Assembly: GCA_029263435.1 (NCBI GenBank)
Contig: JAJCXL010000490.1
Coordinates: 1 to 6,396, forward strand
Length of the DNA: 6,396 nt
Source: Acidobacteriota bacterium
GTDB lineage: Bacteria > Acidobacteriota > Vicinamibacteria > Marinacidobacterales > SMYC01
Direction: 5' to 3'
Below, piece by piece: positions 5,903 through 6,396 of the stretch (position 1 is its first letter; the number at the start of each line of letters is the position of its first letter). Made by a program: the position numbers and the translations under genes. The notes below the pieces were generated by a model, which was given only the letters and a program-made list of their open reading frames with translations, had not been told where the DNA came from and did no database searches.

Positions 5903-6396
5903 AGAATCACGGTCTTGGTGGGAGAGCGCATGTCATAGACCTGCCCGCGCCATTCGATCCGGCGCGAAAGCAAGGCGCGGAGCGCTCCTTGAAGCGTAAT
6001 GAAGCTGGCCACCGGAACCCACAACGCGGAAGTCAGCCGGCGACCCTCCAAATGGTGGGACCAGGGTGCTTTCTTCCCTCGGATGTAGGCCGTCATCATG
6101 CCGAGGATCTGGACGACGCCCCAAAGCAGACCCCCCGGGACTCCCGCAGCCCAAAACCCGGTCACGAAAAACGCCGTGAACTGCGCGTGGTGGATGACCG
6201 CCACCCAGAACAACGCCGGCCAGTACACGCGCGTGATCGTCATCTGGCGCCCGACCCATCGCAAGAGCTCCGCTAGCCCGACCCCGCCATAGGAGGGGAC
6301 CACCGCTTCGGGAACGAAGGCGACCAGAAGCCCGGCGCCTCGCACGGCGTGCGTCAGCGCGTAGTCGTCGGAGACCGCACCTTGCCATGCTCCATG
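5896..6396 (-). CDS. Membrane glycosyltransferase, GT2/GT21-like (ceramide glucosyltransferase type), N-terminus cut by the window edge
   Basis: The visible 166 residues are the C-terminal part of a longer protein. The frame is open to the right edge, and family members are about 380-400 residues. It enters at GAVSDDYALTHAVRGAG, whose DDY (complement of 6361-6369) fits the acidic catalytic block. ELLRW (6256-6270) follows, matching the (Q/E)xxRW motif that contacts acceptor or nucleotide in inverting family 2 enzymes. Then come three hydrophobic spans: one starting YWPALFWVAV, one around GVPGGLLWGVVQILGMM, and one around ALWVPVASFITLQGAL. The end, RRIEWRGQVYDMRSPTKTV, is a frequent tail in this group. 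The product would transfer a sugar from a nucleotide donor to a lipid at the cytoplasmic membrane face. The acceptor is unknown. HpnI-like hopanoid or sphingolipid enzymes are possible relatives, but no such pathway genes are visible. An internal GTG at 6345 is not taken as the start because homology continues upstream. The gene is convergent with the amidase and probably independent of it. Confidence 0.85.
   Translation of the reverse strand, partial: HGAWQGAVSDDYALTHAVRGAGLLVAFVPEAVVPSYGGVGLAELLRWVGRQMTITRVYWPALFWVAVIHHAQFTAFFVTGFWAAGVPGGLLWGVVQILGMMTAYIRGKKAPWSHHLEGRRLTSALWVPVASFITLQGALRALLSRRIEWRGQVYDMRSPTKTVILR

Overview
The window is a gene-dense, GC-rich stretch (clearly above 60% G+C by eye) with five protein genes, two of them cut by the window edges. 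No RNA gene, insertion sequence, integrase, CRISPR array or replication origin is visible. The signals point to a Gram-negative-type bacterium with Sec and Tat export. It has a Tat signal with a possible lipoprotein cysteine, secreted hydrolases, and strong Ser-TCG, Arg-CGA and Leu-CTC codon use. Such gene content is common in environmental Acidobacteriota, Gemmatimonadota, Myxococcota and related uncultured lineages, but the sequence does not let me choose among them.

Layout from left to right. Positions 1-1320 (minus) hold an MmgE/PrpD-family lyase, complete at its N-terminus and cut by the left edge close to its C-terminus. Positions 1324-3093 (minus) hold a secreted CocE/NonD (peptidase S15-like) alpha/beta hydrolase. 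It is directly upstream of the lyase, with only one codon between its stop and the lyase start. Positions 3094-3222 are a 129-bp divergent intergenic region with an AT-rich core carrying three copies of a GCTA/TAGC word, a plausible shared control region. Positions 3223-4185 (plus) hold a secreted HEAT-repeat protein with an exact 93-bp repeat period. Positions 4227-5885 (plus) hold a Tat-exported amidase-signature enzyme, probably co-transcribed with the HEAT gene. Positions 5896-6396 (minus) hold the C-terminal part of a membrane glycosyltransferase of the GT2/GT21 type, convergent with the amidase and separated by 10 bp containing a perfect hairpin.

Functionally, two divergent two-gene transcription units share one control region. 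One makes an exported ester/amide hydrolase plus a cytoplasmic lyase. The other makes an exported helical-repeat scaffold plus an exported amidase. A reasonable inference is an envelope-located hydrolysis locus that releases an acid or amine product for uptake and further breakdown, but no substrate can be read from the sequence. The glycosyltransferase looks like an unrelated neighbour. There is no gene-free stretch longer than 300 bases. I do not see convincing evidence of a wholly new system. The most unusual points are the variant active-site motifs of the S15-like hydrolase, the control-region repeats, and the HEAT-amidase pairing.
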